Below, piece after piece: positions 1 to 13,819 of a stretch of 64,000 bases of DNA (within the stretch, counting starts at the first letter, position 1; every line of letters starts with the position of its first letter). The position numbers and the translations under genes are program-made. The stretch is from Polytrichum commune (Eukaryota > Streptophyta > Polytrichopsida > Polytrichales > Polytrichaceae), in contig OX485803.1 of the NCBI GenBank assembly GCA_950295325.1, positions 17,422,001 to 17,486,000 on the forward strand. Direction: 5' to 3'. The notes beneath the pieces were generated by a model. The model worked only from the letters and a program-made list of their open reading frames with translations, searched no databases and had not been told where the DNA came from.

Positions 1-888
1 CATCTCATCAACTAATTTTAGTATTCATCGTCATTGGTGCTAAACCTCTCATAATTTATTAGTCTTATTATGACATTGTAAATGATGTTGAACATGTATC
101 TTGATAGTATTGGAAGGTGCACAGTTGTATCCTAACCTTTCACATTGTAAATTTTATTACAAGGTTTGAATGGGACTATAGTTGAATGTGTTTGTGAACA
201 TAATAAAATTATATATTTTAATATTTTAATATATTTTTCTTGTATTTGAATGCAACGTTACCTTGTTTTTTTGGAGTTGGTAGTTGTGCAAAATTGCATA
301 TCTTGTCATAACTGATTGTATTTCTTGTTTTGTTCTATATATGTTTACAACTTGTTTATTTAAGCTTGTATGATTTCTTATCTCCATGTTTATTGGTTAC
401 TTTTTAACTAGTGTCCAAGTGCTATTGGTTGTGTTGTGAATGGTATTTTGAATGGTTTAGGATTGTTATCACTAATTGAAACCAAATGAATTACAATTTG
501 AATGGTATGGAATGTTTGTCGCTCACATAGTTGGTTTCTCAATGCTATAGTATATATTCCGTCCACTATTTGGTACTTGTACAATTTATTAAAAAAAACA
601 ATGAAAAAACAAGCCTCTCTAAACAATTACAAATAAATATAGGCTGCTAAAAAATATGCCAAAGTAATTTTTTAATCTACAAATAGGGAGGGAAAATTTA
701 TTGAGAGGTGGATAAATATCCCCTCATTGAATACCCCATTATCGCACGTGGTTACAAAATGTAAGGGTGTGTGATCGCCCCAAGCTTCAATGTGCATGAT
801 TTCTGACTAAGCCCACTTCTCTTAGGATATGCAACACGCAATCACTACGTGATGAGTAGCAAATACAAATCAAGGCTGTAGTTGCTTT
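1..888. other. No gene recognised
   Basis: AT-rich sequence with short AT runs around 200-235. Only short frames without splice-site or protein support; I see no gene, RNA or clear repeat here. Confidence 0.6.
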
Positions 889-1150
889 CCTCGCAATTTT
901 TTGGAGCTCATATGAGTATCCTTCTCAAATATTTCAAAGTGAAGATTCCCATGCTCATTCAAGTGATCACATAGGTCCCCCCACTTAAGAATTGAGTATT
1001 GAACCTCAAACGTTAACTTATTTTGAGCACGTAGTACAATCTCTTTGAACACATGTCTCTTTGGTATCCATTCTTGGTGCCACACCTAACCATGTACTAC
1101 TCACATCTAGGAGTTTGATGAAATTAAGTAACCAAGCTAGGCATGTCTAC
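889..1150 (-). repeat. Dispersed repeat family R1, copy 1
   Basis: Read on the minus strand this matches other places in the window: a core close to CCAAGAATGGATACCA, preceded by a GGTTAGGTGTGG-like block and followed by an AAGAGACATGTG-like block and CGTGCTCAAAAT. Related copies lie near 9.9, 13.2, 23.9, 34.9, 35.2, 36.8 and 45.7 kb, in both orientations. Any short reading frame here is only the repeat. Class unknown. Confidence 0.6.
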
Positions 1151-3838
1151 CTCAGTTTTTGTGGTTGCGTGTTCAACATGGTCCTAACAAAGGGTACTTC
1201 CAAGCACCCAAGATAATGCAAATATTGATAGCGCCATGGACCACATCCTTGTGATGAGGGAGTGATTCAACATGTACAATGCTTCATATTTGAAACTAGA
1301 TTTCAGGTAAGTAGAGGTTTATACATAACGTTTGGACACAATGACATGTATGCATGTATTGCTATCAGTGGCACCCGTGGTAAAAATGTCAACATGCAAC
1401 TTTAGATGTGAACTACAACTCTTGTTGTGCTTTTGTTGCATGTGTATTGTGTTAGTTGTAACAAAGTGTTTTGTGAGTCTAACATAACATTAAGTAGCAA
1501 TGCTAGTGGGGCACCTTTTGAGTTTCCACAATATTACCTTAACAAAAAGGGAAATGTTTTGCAAAACCATAGTGAATGAATGGAGAATCAATAAAAAATA
1601 ATAGCTTAAAATAGAAGTGGTTTCCAATGCGGGTGTTGGGAGACTTTTCTAAAAAGTACAACCACCTTTTCGACCTCACCAACTTTTCATGTTGCTTTAT
1701 AGTTATTTAGATTTGTTTAGATTATAATTTCGCCTAGATTGGAATCTTTACCGCCACTTGGCATTAGTTATGTCCTAGAAACCAACATAATCAAATCCAA
1801 GTAATGAAAGTAACCACCTAAATAATAATAAAATAGCCTAAGAAAAACTCAAACATAGCGCCACCTTTTTCTCGAAAGAGCATCAAACTAGCGTGCACCG
1901 AGTTGATGCTCTTTTGAAAAGATCATTCCAGGCTTGTTACTTAATGCATAGATCTTGAACATAATGACGTTATGTACATGTGGTTCTATTGGCAAATACC
2001 ATACAATCAAATTAACAAACACAACCTCAGGTGTGGACTAATAACTGTGGGTAACAAGCTTTTATTGCATGTGTACTATGTCATTTGTGACATTTGTTTC
2101 CTCATAGCCTCCATCGTACACTTTATCACATGGTTTTAACATATAATCACCATCCAAAAAGTAAGAAGCACATACAAGCATCAAGGGCAACAAGGAAGCA
2201 AACACACTTGAGAATGATGGCACCGCCAAAGACTCCGTTACCCATGTACCTCTCATAACATGTAGCACACACAATTATGTATCAAATAGACCCCCCCCCT
2301 CCCCCTCATCAACAAACCTCACCAACGTAATTAAAACCCTACAATCCTTCATACAAAAGGAAGACACAAGACACATGGTTCAAGCAATTCAATAATATAA
2401 ATATGCGGAGAAATGAATTAATGGCGACCAAATCAACCAAAAACTATCATACCATTTTTGGAGACCCCACACATCACTAACGCGCATATAACACAAAGCC
2501 TAAAATCTAGATTTGCCCAATATATGAGCAACCACAAAAGAATATATTTTAGCCAACATGTACACAAATCCTAATCATAAACTATGTCACAAAAATGACA
2601 TATGGCCACATCCACTATCCTTATGTGACATAAAAATCCTCAAAAGTCTTAGAATAGCAAGACAAAGGACACCGCCCACCAATTGACTGACCTACTCAAA
2701 TCTTGTTTCACACACGTCACATCACTCACAAAGCCAACCCACAAAATGACAAACCCCCAAAAACACACCACACCACCATGGATCCTTAGTTGTACATGCA
2801 TCAATACAAGACGTACATGCATGCTTAGCAAACCTTAGACATATTATATGCATAAATGGAGCCGCACTTGTACTAATTAGACCATTAATCCTGCCAACCG
2901 ACCTCCATCCAAATCATAAAATTCACACTCACGCAAGATAGATATTTTGACCAAGCCATTTAAAAAAGACAAATATAAACCACTAATAGAAGCTATCCGA
3001 GGCCAAGGATGGAAAGTCAATCCCATAATGGTCATCATTGTGTGAGTAAGAGGAGCCACACATACAAATACCATTGATGGACTAGAAAACCTACACATAC
3101 TCACATCATTAATCAATAAATTTATGAAAACAAACACCAATTAGCTATAAAATACCTTGCGGCACCTCATCTTAAACAAACAAAAGTAGGACAACAAATA
3201 AATACATGTATCCTCCCCTCAAGAATAATGTATCTAATTAAACTTTACTAACTAGGCTACATTAGTATTAATGTACTTTTTTTACCAAGTAAAGATGTTA
3301 ATGTTCTCTAATGTCCAAACAACCAATTCAACCTTGGTTTGGAAAAGAATGAGATGCACAGTTTACAGCTAATAGAATTGCGTAATTCCAAGTAGTAAGT
3401 GACACTAAATATCATATTCAATGTACCTCCCACATTCATCAAAATCCAAGCGGCAGTTGTTGTTTAGAAGAAATTTGATAAGGATGGCAGCATGTGATGT
3501 TTTGAGATGCATACCACACGGGAATGTTATGGGTATGCTTTCCCCCAAAAAGCACTAAAACAAAGATTCGGGGAAAAAATGACTTTGTTGGGAGGGATCA
3601 TAGATCAAGTTGTTGCTCCAGCATATCTTGACAGGAGCGAGAACATGTAACTTGGATTGATCCAAACGTTGAACTCGGTCGCAAGCTTAAGCTTAAGCTT
3701 CATCTCAAATTCAGATAAAATTATTTTTGGTTGAAAAGTGATTTTCATGCACGATGTATCGATAGTGTATGAGCTCTGTTTTCTACAAGCATCAAGAGTT
3801 TCATCACTTACGGGGGGGCCGATATTTACACTTGGTAG
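1151..3838. other. No gene recognised; downstream flank of the RSPH14-like gene
   Basis: AT-rich sequence with a C-rich stretch at 2291-2305. I found no exon with conserved protein sequence and no convincing repeat. The left part is intergenic; the part next to 3839 would carry the 3' untranslated region of the gene transcribed from the right. Confidence 0.5.
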
Positions 3839-6800
3839 TTATCTCACAAATCTCAGGTTCGGATATGGACGAGACTTGAATTGAAGTTGTTGTATCGCCT
3901 GTCTACAACAACGTTTCAGGAGTGCAGATGTTGATTTGAGAATCATAGCTCGTAATATTTGGATCGCATTCTGCATGCTCGCCCTTGCTCCCGGATGTTC
4001 GGCTGTATTGATCAACAACTACACCCCCAAAACAGGAAAAAAACAAAACAAAACTGAATTAATTGAGTTGCTAGGTCTATTTTATCATCTATCTACTGAC
4101 AAAACTTACGCTTATAAGATAGGTACGTGAGATTGAGATGCGAGACAAGAATTATGGAAGAGATTGAACCAAGAATCATGCATCCAGATCCCCACATCTT
4201 GAAAGTTCTGTTACGTTGAATTGGGAAGTTTTGAAAGGCGTGAGGAGAATACTTGTAAGATATAAAGACAAATAATATCATCTGATAGATCCAACATGGG
4301 TACTATGTACGGAACACCTTCTGCAAGAACAATGCCAAATTTTCCTTCTACCGCAATAGTTATGCTGCACAAAATTTGTGTGTTTTTGTAAGTAATCCAT
4401 ATTTCACATATGTCACAATCCGGAACTGTGCACATAACATTATTCACCGAGCTTTTTATGTGTTGTGAGCCCAGGAAATTGGAGGGACTTGTGGTCATGA
4501 CAAATGATCACGTGCGATGCTACATTTTAGTTGAACCCTAAGAATCCAGCTTGGATGTGATTATGTATAGGAACTTGAGAACAACATCTTGAAGTTGAAC
4601 GATGTTATGCATTTAGAGATGGACAATCATTGGTTACTGTACATTTCATCATGAGCATAACACAATTTTAAACTCAAATTTTAAGTTCAAAGTTTTGTTT
4701 TAACCTGGTGTAAATACTCGAGGTTGAGCACCATTCTCACAATATTTCATCACCTTTGTACATTGATAAACTCGAAAGCAAGCTTGAGTCAAACCAAAAG
4801 GATAAATTGTGAATAGAATGTGATTGTGAGGTACCTCATAAGCGCCGCAATACCAAAAGCTTGAATTCTAGGCTCAATGTGATGGAGGAATGGTAAAAGT
4901 GTCTCAATAGCTTTCAACTTGATAGCTTGGTCTTTTCCGACAACATCAAAGCTAGTAATCACCCAACAACATTCACCATTAGCATCTGCTCACAAATAAC
5001 AATGCCATTCAATGCCAATTCATCACATAACATCACCCAACACCCACTATTTATTCAGTGGACCCTCGGAACATAACAGTCGGATCCTCGGAAAACTGTC
5101 TCCTGCTCAACTTTTCGAGCATCCGATTGTTATATTCCGAAGGAGGTCCACTAAGCACAAACACTAGTGTCACGCAAATATAATGCACACATCAAGAAGA
5201 ATAGAATCTTGGGTTCCAACACTTCATTGATTTGTACCACATGTAAACATACATATTTCATGGGAATTTCCATATATTAATTAGTATAAACCAAATTATA
5301 TAAACATATTACTGTTATTCTCAGAAGTTTTGATGAGAAGTACAAACCAAAGCAGACACAAAAGTCTTGTAGCAGCCTCTTTTAAATCCAAAAAATCCGA
5401 TGCGCTCAATCTTAATGCCACAGAAACCGCATTTACCTTCAACGATGGGTGCAAGAATTGGTAAGATTGGTCCATGAATCAGTTGGTACTCGCAACACAA
5501 TTACAGAGTGATATATTTTCAAATTTGGAAAGAGTGCAAAGGGTCTGTAGAACATTGATTTTTAGTTAGTCCATCGTGGTTTCCTAGATCGACTTGAAAT
5601 ACACTTGTGTGGGTGTAGAATACAAAGGAAAGTATTCTAGATCGACTTGAAATACACTTGTGTAGGTGTAGAATTGGCAGCTTAGTTACAAATGAACTGG
5701 TTGAGTTTGAGGAATGACCGGTTCCACTTCAAGAGAGCCGGAGTTACATGGGCTATTATTAATAGCCTTGCTCACACTACTAGCGCGTTACATTCCTCCC
5801 CCTCTAGATTTGAGCGTCTATGCTCAACACACAAATAAACCCATCGATTACTTAGGAGTTTAAAAAGCTGGAGTTTAAAAAACCCCCCAAGATACGAGCC
5901 AGTGGTTTTCAGCCACTCACTAAAACACTCTTCCAAATATTGGCCGACACCCAAGGATATCGGCCAGGGTTCATCCCGGCCATGAAGTGGTTCTCTCTCT
6001 CTTTCTTTCTTTTTAGGTTGTTGTTGGGTTGAGGCTGGTGTTTAGGTTGAACTTTGGAGTGCTTGGATGTGTTGATCTTGCTCCTCGTGCTGGTAGTTCT
6101 TGGGCCTTGGAGCAGTTGTTGTACTTGGTGGTTGTCCTTATGAGGTAAGCTTTGGATTTTTCTATTTTATTGTATTTTCCCCTTTTTTTTTCTTCTTCTC
6201 TTTTATTGCTTGGTAGGCTACAAGCACTGTGTGGGGAGATTTTTGGGCGTTATCAGTCGAGATCCTAGTGTTTCCATAACCCACGGGTTGCATGTTGACA
6301 TCTTTCAGTTTTTACATATTAGATTGAGGACTATTTTATAGAATACTCTACACTCTCACACATGATAAGTGGTTTTCTTGAAGTCTTCAATTAGAGTTGG
6401 TTGTTTCCCAAACTCAATTGGTGCTTCTATAAATAGTGGCCAGTTTGCCCATTTCATTGTGGGAAGGTTGCTCTCTTGCTGATGTTGTTCTCCTTGGTTG
6501 ATTTTGCTCCTATTGTTGTGCTAGTTGTTAGATGAGGCTAGTTGTAACCTAGAGTGTTTTAAAGTTGTTGAAGTTGTTGAAGCCCATTGGCTGATGGAAG
6601 GTTGGGAATCCTTAGCCCCCAACCGAGGGAGGGCCGTCAAGCCAAGTTCTATTCATGCTATGCATGCTGGATTTTTTTGTCTTCCAAGTTCAAAAGGATT
6701 CAAATTTGAAACTAAACAAGCAAAAATTGGCTAGAATTTTAATCAAAGAGATTTTAACTGACCACAATTTTGAAAATCCGGATTTCAACCAAAGTGAAAT

Positions 6801-9800
6801 TTGTAATGAAGGAAATCAACCAAGTCGATTTGGTTGGACCCAGTTTCAACTGACGAACTTTGGAACTGGTTGGAGCTAAAGTCAACTAGTTATTGGATGG
6901 TTGTTCGGGAAAATCATCCTGGACATTGCATATGATGCCCAATTTGGGTGGGTATTTTTTTGTCCCCTTCTGACAAGGTGATGATTGTGCATAACTTGAC
7001 CATATAAGTTAAAAAAATATTAATGCACATGTTGCTCGCTCCATGCAAAAGGGGAAATCTCCCTAAAATGACCTGATGTGGCCCTCCAATCTTGAGGGTG
7101 ACAGACTTCATCTAAATTTGTTCAAGGAAACCCATATTTTTAAAAGTAGCTCATTTGTCGTCCACATAACATATTATGGAAAAATTTCTAATTGTCTAAA
7201 GTTTGTGGCATGACCAAAACAATCATGAAACAAAAAATCTGAGTGATCTCAGTTGCCCCCTAGATGAAGGCCATGTACATATGTTAAGTTGACCTAGCAA
7301 ATATGGTCTAGTTGAATTCCAATCTTCACAGCAAGTACATATGGTAGTTCACATCCGTACAATTGGATTTTAAGATGAAAAAAAAACCTTATTTTGCTAC
7401 ATAGCAAAAATAAATAAATAAATAAATCAGATTTGGTGTTGGAAATGCCCAATAAAACGGAATGTGAAGGCTTGAGCGTTTAGGGTTTAAAAATGCTTGC
7501 TGAAATTGGCTCATATCTTTTGCACAAAATTTTGAAATCATAAAGATATTCTTGGACGTGGTACTTTGTTTCATGTACCAACTTTCTCTAGTTGGACACT
7601 ATTCCAAATAAGTGTATCTTCTATGTGAAATTGAGTCCAAAATATTATTGAAGACATAGACTAAGTTCTTAGTACATAGTCTTACAATTTCATGTTTACC
7701 CATTTTCTTTGTGATGACTAAGGACGACTTTGAATATAATGCAAACCCCTCCTTTGTGTAGTACCTTACAATGGGTTATTAACACCACATAAGCTTGTGT
7801 AGAGTGAGGACTTACCTTATTTTGGTAAAAGTGTAAGGTGAATTGAAATAATTTTGACAAATTGTGTCTATTATTTTCAAAATAATCCAACACTTAATCT
7901 ATAGAATAATTTGGTGTTGGACATGCATCAGCCTACAGTATTTCCGTGGGGACTCTTATGACTTTTAAGAATTTACCTTCTTTTAAAGGTTGATTTTCTC
8001 TATACGAGTGGAATGAAATGAAACAAGAAAACGGTAAAACCGTGAGGCTCTGTCCTTTACTATGAAAGACTATAATTGTAGTTGTCCACTTTGCTCATGC
8101 CAATCCATGGTTATTCACTATACCAAACCTTTCTTGGATTTTGGGCACCTTCTTCTCAAATGCGGGTCAAGGATTGAAGCTACTCATTTATCACTCGAAA
8201 TTTTTAAAATGAATAATCAAAAACTGCCGAAATAACTATAGTTAACTAGATTTCTTTCAATACATTTTAGGGAGCAATTAGAGAGAGAGAGACAGAGAGT
8301 CCACATTAAATAAGGTGGACCAAAAATAACAAGAACAAGTAACGTCCAAGTGTGAACGCAAAGTGGTTAGGAAATTTGCTCTTGAAACGAAGAAGTTGAT
8401 GCATAGTCTATGTCCTACAGACAGAGCCAATAAAATTGACTTTAAAGTTTGGGAGGCCAAAAGGCTTGTGGGACTAAAATTACATGGAGATGTTATCAAA
8501 CATACTAATTCCCTAGAGTAGTGGAGTGTAGTATCGTTCATGAGATAGAGGCTAACATCAATGTGATGGTATAATTGAAAGAAAGACTTAAGACTTACTA
8601 AAACTAAATTCTCAAATAGTTAAGACATTTGTTCTCTAATGAAGTTGTAGAGGGGACGTTCCAACACAAAGTGTGTCTCATTTTCAATGACATTGAAATG
8701 GACTCAAGAGGTGTTTTGCCCCATGACCAACGTACAAATATCATGAACAAACATATCCCCATTCTCCAAATGCTGTAAGGTGCTTCTTGTTTCAATTTCT
8801 GCGATGTTGAACTATGATTTGCACATGGGAAGTTTAGTGGGTTTCAAGCAATATAAGATCGACATGAGGCATCTAAAATTTCAAGAATAGTCATTCATCA
8901 AAAGCATGAAGCACTCTAAGGTCATAGGTATTCTCCTAGGTGTCCTCAAGTAAACGATGAGTTCAATCTCGTTTCAATGCATACATATTAAGGTTGGTTT
9001 GGGTATTTGATGGGCACACCTGTAGAAGCTCAGTTAACGCTTTCTGACAATAATTCAAACCAATCACACATTTTGAAAGAATATCCAACGCTAAGATGGT
9101 GCATATTCGGTCCTTCTCTTCATTGATCCGCTTCAAAATGAACTTCAAAGTTGAACCACTTTGTACAAGGACATCCCGGACTATCGAAAGCACACACAAA
9201 GCCAACTCGTTATTGGGTTTCATGTGACTTCATTAACAAATTGCAGACCAGTCGATCGACAAATGGCATTGTTGCGAACGTACTTTCAGCCATGATCAAA
9301 TGTAAACCACTCTCATTTCATATTAAGTGTCGAAGAAGTTGCCTTTGAGTGGTTTTTAAGTTGAAATACTCTCAAATTTAACGATCTGTGGATTGATTTT
9401 GAAAAGAATCAAAAGTATGCATGGTATAGGATACTCACCTTCATCTGCAAGGCACGCATCATTAAGTGCACTAAGTGCATTTCCTCGCAAGATAAGGTTA
9501 TTATCTCCAACCTATACACAATTTGAAATGGCGAAGCTCAACGTAATAGTAGCAACATGTGAACTGGACCCTCTGTTTCTTTCATGTAAGAGTTGTGGTT
9601 CTTAAATTGCGATTTGATAATGAACTCTACTAGTTCAAATCATTCTACCTAGTATACGAAGTAAATAAATATGTCCTCTTTATGTGGCCATGTGTTGATG
9701 GCCATTTCTCAGTTATTGACGATAATAAGGGTATATTACCATAGTTACGAGGCCATCGATGCACTTCAACTTGCACAATGCTTCCCAAGTGGTTTGTGAA

Positions 9801-11334
9801 GCTGGATGTCAAAAACAAATGTGTTACTCGCAAGTCACAATTGGGTCAAATGTTTGTAGCTTTAGTAGATATAGTCCGCCGAGACGACAACTGGGCTTAA
9901 ACGTGCCTAATGTGGGGATTTGTCTAAATCGGACACCTGTATTTGAGTGGTGTGTGGTAAGCATTGAAGACTCATTTATCTCATAACCCAGAAATGTGAT
10001 TTATTAAATGCAAACAATGTGACCTGATGCATATTTGAAACAAAGCGCAAGTTCTTGACGAATAAACATATCCGACTCCTTCAGCATGTCTACCAAGATT
10101 GGAAGAACTCCTGTGCACACATTCCAACTATGAACCGCATGTTATTGAATGTGAACAAAATAAAATTTGCAAGAAATTCATGCAACTCACAGAATTAACA
10201 AAAGTGGGCACCTATTACAATAAACTATTAGAAAGGCAGCTCCATTTGTGTCCATCACATCATAAAAGAAGAAATTTTGGGGTAAACTAGGAAACCCTAA
10301 TGAATTAGTAGGATAAACAGTAATATAATATTACCAGTTTCCTCTGGAAAGTAAGCATGAATGAAGAGTCTCTCTCATCACAAGCTACTACCATTCAATT
10401 GGTCATGCATTATGTGACATGGAATGACTAAAACAAAACACATTCACCATATCTAGGATTAGCCATCTTCATATGCAAATGATCATTATCTATCATGACT
10501 CATTAATGATACATTCCCTTTAAGGTTTGATATTTTTTTCCCTAAATTTAAAATTGATTGTATTTTCAACACTAACTTGATATTTAGCTATTGATTCATT
10601 CAACATTGATTCCATACATCATTCAAATTTTTAGGTATTACAACTATAAACTATAACAACAACATATTACAATCGCAACCCTATGTCTAGCAAGCATTTG
10701 ATTTTGGATGTCTTAGTTTGATGTGATTGAATCAACTTGAAATCGATGTCAATATACAAATTTGAAGGCCTTTGATGAGGGCATTAGGCAGGAACCAGCA
10801 TCCAAGCACCGAACTCGAAAATCAGGCACAGAAAGAAGCTCAACACACCATTGCACTGCCTTTTGACGAATAACGATATCTTTACATTTTAACACCCTCA
10901 CCTATCACACTCCCAATGTAAATTAGGCTTCATAACTTTGGGATTCTTTTCTGGCCTACATATCACTCCGAGCTTTAAGAACAACTAAACTACAAAAGAG
11001 CACAATTGTACACCAAAATAATTTAGGTCAAATCAACTTTAGTGAGGTTAGTTTTGTGAGGTACACTTACGAGCTTCGAGTACATGAAGTTTCCGAATGC
11101 ACGCGTGATCCTTGGCTCCGGTATGGGAAAATACGGGGGTGGGTGGTCGGGATGTTGTTGAAGTAGTTGGCCGGGTGGCAACTCGCTTTTGAACAATGGA
11201 TATCCTTCTTCACAATCGGGAACATTCACAAACTTGATCATGTCTTCAGTGCGCATTTGTTGATCCGCATACCGCCAATTTTTATATTGGCGGATGGTTT
11301 CATCTTCAAGCATGTTCTTGGGTGGAGCGACCAT
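3839..11334 (-). CDS. RSPH14: Armadillo-repeat protein resembling radial spoke head 14 (RSPH14); middle exons disturbed
   Basis: In animals and green algae RSPH14 is an ARM-repeat protein of radial spokes in motile axonemes. Exons on the minus strand: 11334-11071 (ATG, 88 codons, GTAAGT donor), 10901-10796, 10110-10024, 9801-9740, 9511-9439, about 9300-9020, from 8798 leftward, 4364-4253 and 4018-3839 (TAA). Phases join cleanly for exons 1-5 and for 8-9. Family-like blocks in the expected order: ITRAFG then VIRQKAV (exons 1-2), GVLPILVDMLKESD (3), ILRGNALSALNDA (5), TIAVEGKFG with LAEGVPYIVPMLD (8), and TAEHPGARASMQNAI with KRCCRQAI near the C-terminus (9). Estimated total is about 400 residues; the vertebrate protein is about 350. 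Exon 6 needs a one-base shift near 9210-9214, its start does not fit the phase of exon 5, and exon 7 has an in-frame TGA and no clean donor. It may be a young pseudogene or contain sequence errors. The identification rests on motif order from memory, not on a search. Confidence 0.66.
5057..5155. repeat. Foldback (inverted-repeat) element inside an intron
   Basis: Two arms of about 40 bases face each other: the left begins CAGTGGACC and continues CGGAACATAACAGTCGGAT; the right arm on the opposite strand reads TAGTGGACC then CGGAATATAACAATCGGAT. It lies in the long intron between exons 7 and 8 of the RSPH14-like gene. MITE-like; no target duplication is clear. Confidence 0.55.
5584..5674. repeat. 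Short tandem duplication, period about 53 bp
   Basis: A block starting CTAGATCGACTTGAAATACA occurs at 5584 and again at 5637, with one base different in the shared 38. It is followed at about 5680-5735 by a piece resembling the inside of the hAT-type MITE family described below. Confidence 0.7.
6225..6435 (-). mobile_element. hAT-type MITE family, degraded copy
   Basis: The left end reads CACTGTGTGGGGAGAT, followed by TTTTGGGCG, matching the terminus of the better copies at 14.7, 22.6 and 26.4 kb. The interior keeps the TGTTGACATC block and an AGTCTTCAA block in inverse order. The right end has decayed, so the boundary is approximate and no target duplication can be shown. It lies in the large intron of the RSPH14-like gene. 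Confidence 0.55.
9890..9985 (+). repeat. Dispersed repeat family R1, partial copy
   Basis: Carries the GTGCCTAATGTGG block and the ATTTGAGTGGTGTGTGGT block of family R1, without the later GGATACCA core. It sits between exons 3 and 4 of the RSPH14-like gene. Confidence 0.5.
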
Positions 11335-13219
11335 GATGATGGTGATAGATTATGGTCCTTGTGGTGGAGGTTTTAGGTTTTTCGTTGTATGGCTTTAATC
11401 TCACATGTTTTCAGAAGATGTGTCTTAAGGACTTCAAAATATGATATCTTGTTTAAAACATGGATGGTCATGGGCAGATAGAAAAAAATCCGTGATCTAT
11501 GAATTAATGCTTTTCAGGTTTCAAGCAAATATTGATTACATGCACATATTGGTGGGAGTGTACCATAATGCCAACATCCTCTTGAATTTCCTCATAGAAT
11601 TGTGAAAATTTCTCAAAGCGCAAGTTAAGTTAAAAAAAAGTCAAGCCCAATCACATAGGTAAGTGAATGTGGTTGACATGAACACATCATTGACTAGACC
11701 TCAATGTAGAAGCATTCGTAATGAACAAAATAGGGCAATGTGGAGCTTGGAAGGGCTTTGGAAAACTATTTCCAAAACATATCAAATTTGTTTATAGCTG
11801 AAAATGTCTCAAATGCTTGTGATGAATTTTAAGAGCATACCCAAATTGTGCTATCTATTTTGGGTCCCTTTCCACAAGAATGAAACACAAATGGATAGTG
11901 CATAGCATGTTCTTGCTTTACACTATCGATATTTTATCCCCATAACCTTCATTTTTGAGCTTCCTCCTCTTAGAACCATTGCACTTCGGGGTAAAGCCCA
12001 TAGTGCATCTTGGGTTTGTGTTTATGAATGTTGGCACCTCAATATCTCTCTATACACAATACAAAATAACTACCTTAAACCCTAAAAGCCACATATGTCA
12101 CACTGGTTCCTATCCAAAATGTTTATAAGGAGAATACACTTGAGCATCCAAAGTGCTTTCTACGAGGTTAAGCACTATGCATAGGAATTGAGCTTCTAGA
12201 GTGATGTTTAAGAAATGCGCCGCATATGGCTTTCCAATCCAAAACTACAATGACAATGTTCATTTGCAATATAACTAAACAATCCAACATGGCTGCCATT
12301 TTCTATAGAAGATATACCTATCATTTTTGCATTGTAACAATTTAAAGAAAATGCATGTTAATCAAATGAGAACATTTGAAATATTTCTTTAATTACCCAA
12401 GAAGAATTGTAATTATAGACTTATTACTCTCTAGATTTGTCAAGTTTTACTGTAATTATTTGGTGTACTACAAGACAATGGCTTTACAACTTAGAGCATA
12501 ATATTTTAAGAGGAATATAAGCATATACTAATGTAACATAATATAACATGATATCATATTATATTTATATATAAATGTCTTATAATACACACATATGAAT
12601 AACACAAGAGAATTTATTTGAAATTCAATAAAACCAATAATTTGGATTTGCCAATCATCTTGCACTAAGATAATTGGGCTTAACTTGGTTACTTATATAA
12701 AATGGGAACGTGGATTTGAGTGGTTGAGGTTAGAGATATAATTTAAAAGAGAAGTTTAGAACCAGTTCAAGAGATACTAGACTAGTAGTACGTGTTCAAA
12801 ATTTGTCCCCTACACATTCACGGATGTGCCAACAGCTAGAGCACCTAAATCAGAGTAGTGTTTCATTGTGAACATGAAGTAAGTAAGTATTTGACGACCT
12901 GTCAACCTAAGGTCAACCTTAATTGCTTGTTTCATATGAATCTAGAAGAATGTCCGTTTAAGGTCCACTCGCATTAGACCTCTATATAGCTTGGACTACT
13001 TTTGGAAAACTCTGCATGGGAACCACCAAACATTGATCACTTGAAGTGCCACTTGAAATTTCCGTTTAGGACGCTACTCAAAACCCAAGCAAAGCTTGGT
13101 CGAGTGCAGCAGGAAGCTTGTTGGATGTGGGCAATGGAAGAATATATATATATGCTTCAGGCAATTTCTGTTGAAGGTTTATGCAAGAGATATTCGGTAT
13201 AAGGAGTGAAGATTCTCAG
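11335..13219. other. No gene recognised; upstream region of the RSPH14-like gene
   Basis: AT-rich. The part next to 11335 should hold the promoter and 5' untranslated region of the minus-strand gene; I see no clear TATA box. A weak R1-like piece (TTGAGTGGTTGAGGTTAG) lies near 12715-12732. The rest shows nothing I can support. Confidence 0.5.
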
Positions 13220-13545
13220 GTTGACGACGTGCCTAAATCGAACACAACAATCAATACGTTGGAAACTTATGTTTGAGTGGTATGTGGTTAGTTGTGGATT
13301 CAAGTACTCGCACCAAGGAGTACATGTGTTTAGAAGAAATCCATGCACAACGGAAGTTGTGGTGGTGGTGGCTGTTGCTCCACCGTTTTATGTCGTTTTC
13401 GGAAATGTAAGGAGACCACATAATGTCAAAGTGATTTGTTATTATGTACATGTGCGAAGGGTTAGAATGGCACATGCCCATACTAAGTTGGACGATGTGC
13501 TCATAGCATGCTAGTCATTCTAGACTCAATAATAGTCAACAGGAT
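13220..13545 (+). repeat. Dispersed repeat family R1, long copy
   Basis: Contains the TTTGAGTGGTATGTGGTTAG block, a TACATGTGTTTAGAAGAAA block and, after a GTGGTGGTGG-rich insertion-like stretch, the distal block GACGATGTGCTCATA with CTAGACTCAATAATAGTCAA. The order is the same as in the copies near 36.8 and 45.7 kb. Confidence 0.55.
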
Positions 13546-13819
13546 TGACGAGATCTATATAACCACTTAGCGAGCACGAGAATCTTCACTTTTTGAAACA
13601 AAGAAGATATTTATATGAACTTCATAATTATGAGACAAGCGGCTATCGCTATGATTTGGATTTGCTAATCATCTTGCATTAATTGCGCTCATATTCTACG
13701 AGAAGTGGGTGCAGAGAGAAAAAAAAACCATCTATCGCACATCTACCTTAGTGTTTCATCTTGCAGGTAAAGAAGGTAAAGTGTATGTGCGACTCTTTTG
13801 ATGTTGTAGGGCCCCTGAT

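Noticed and set aside
8340..8541. A frame on the minus strand (SLLASQTLKSILLALSVGHR) first taken as the last exon of the RSPH14-like gene
   Set aside because: The real C-terminal exons fit at 4364-4253 and 4018-3839 with clean splice sites and better family order, so this frame is probably intronic chance sequence.
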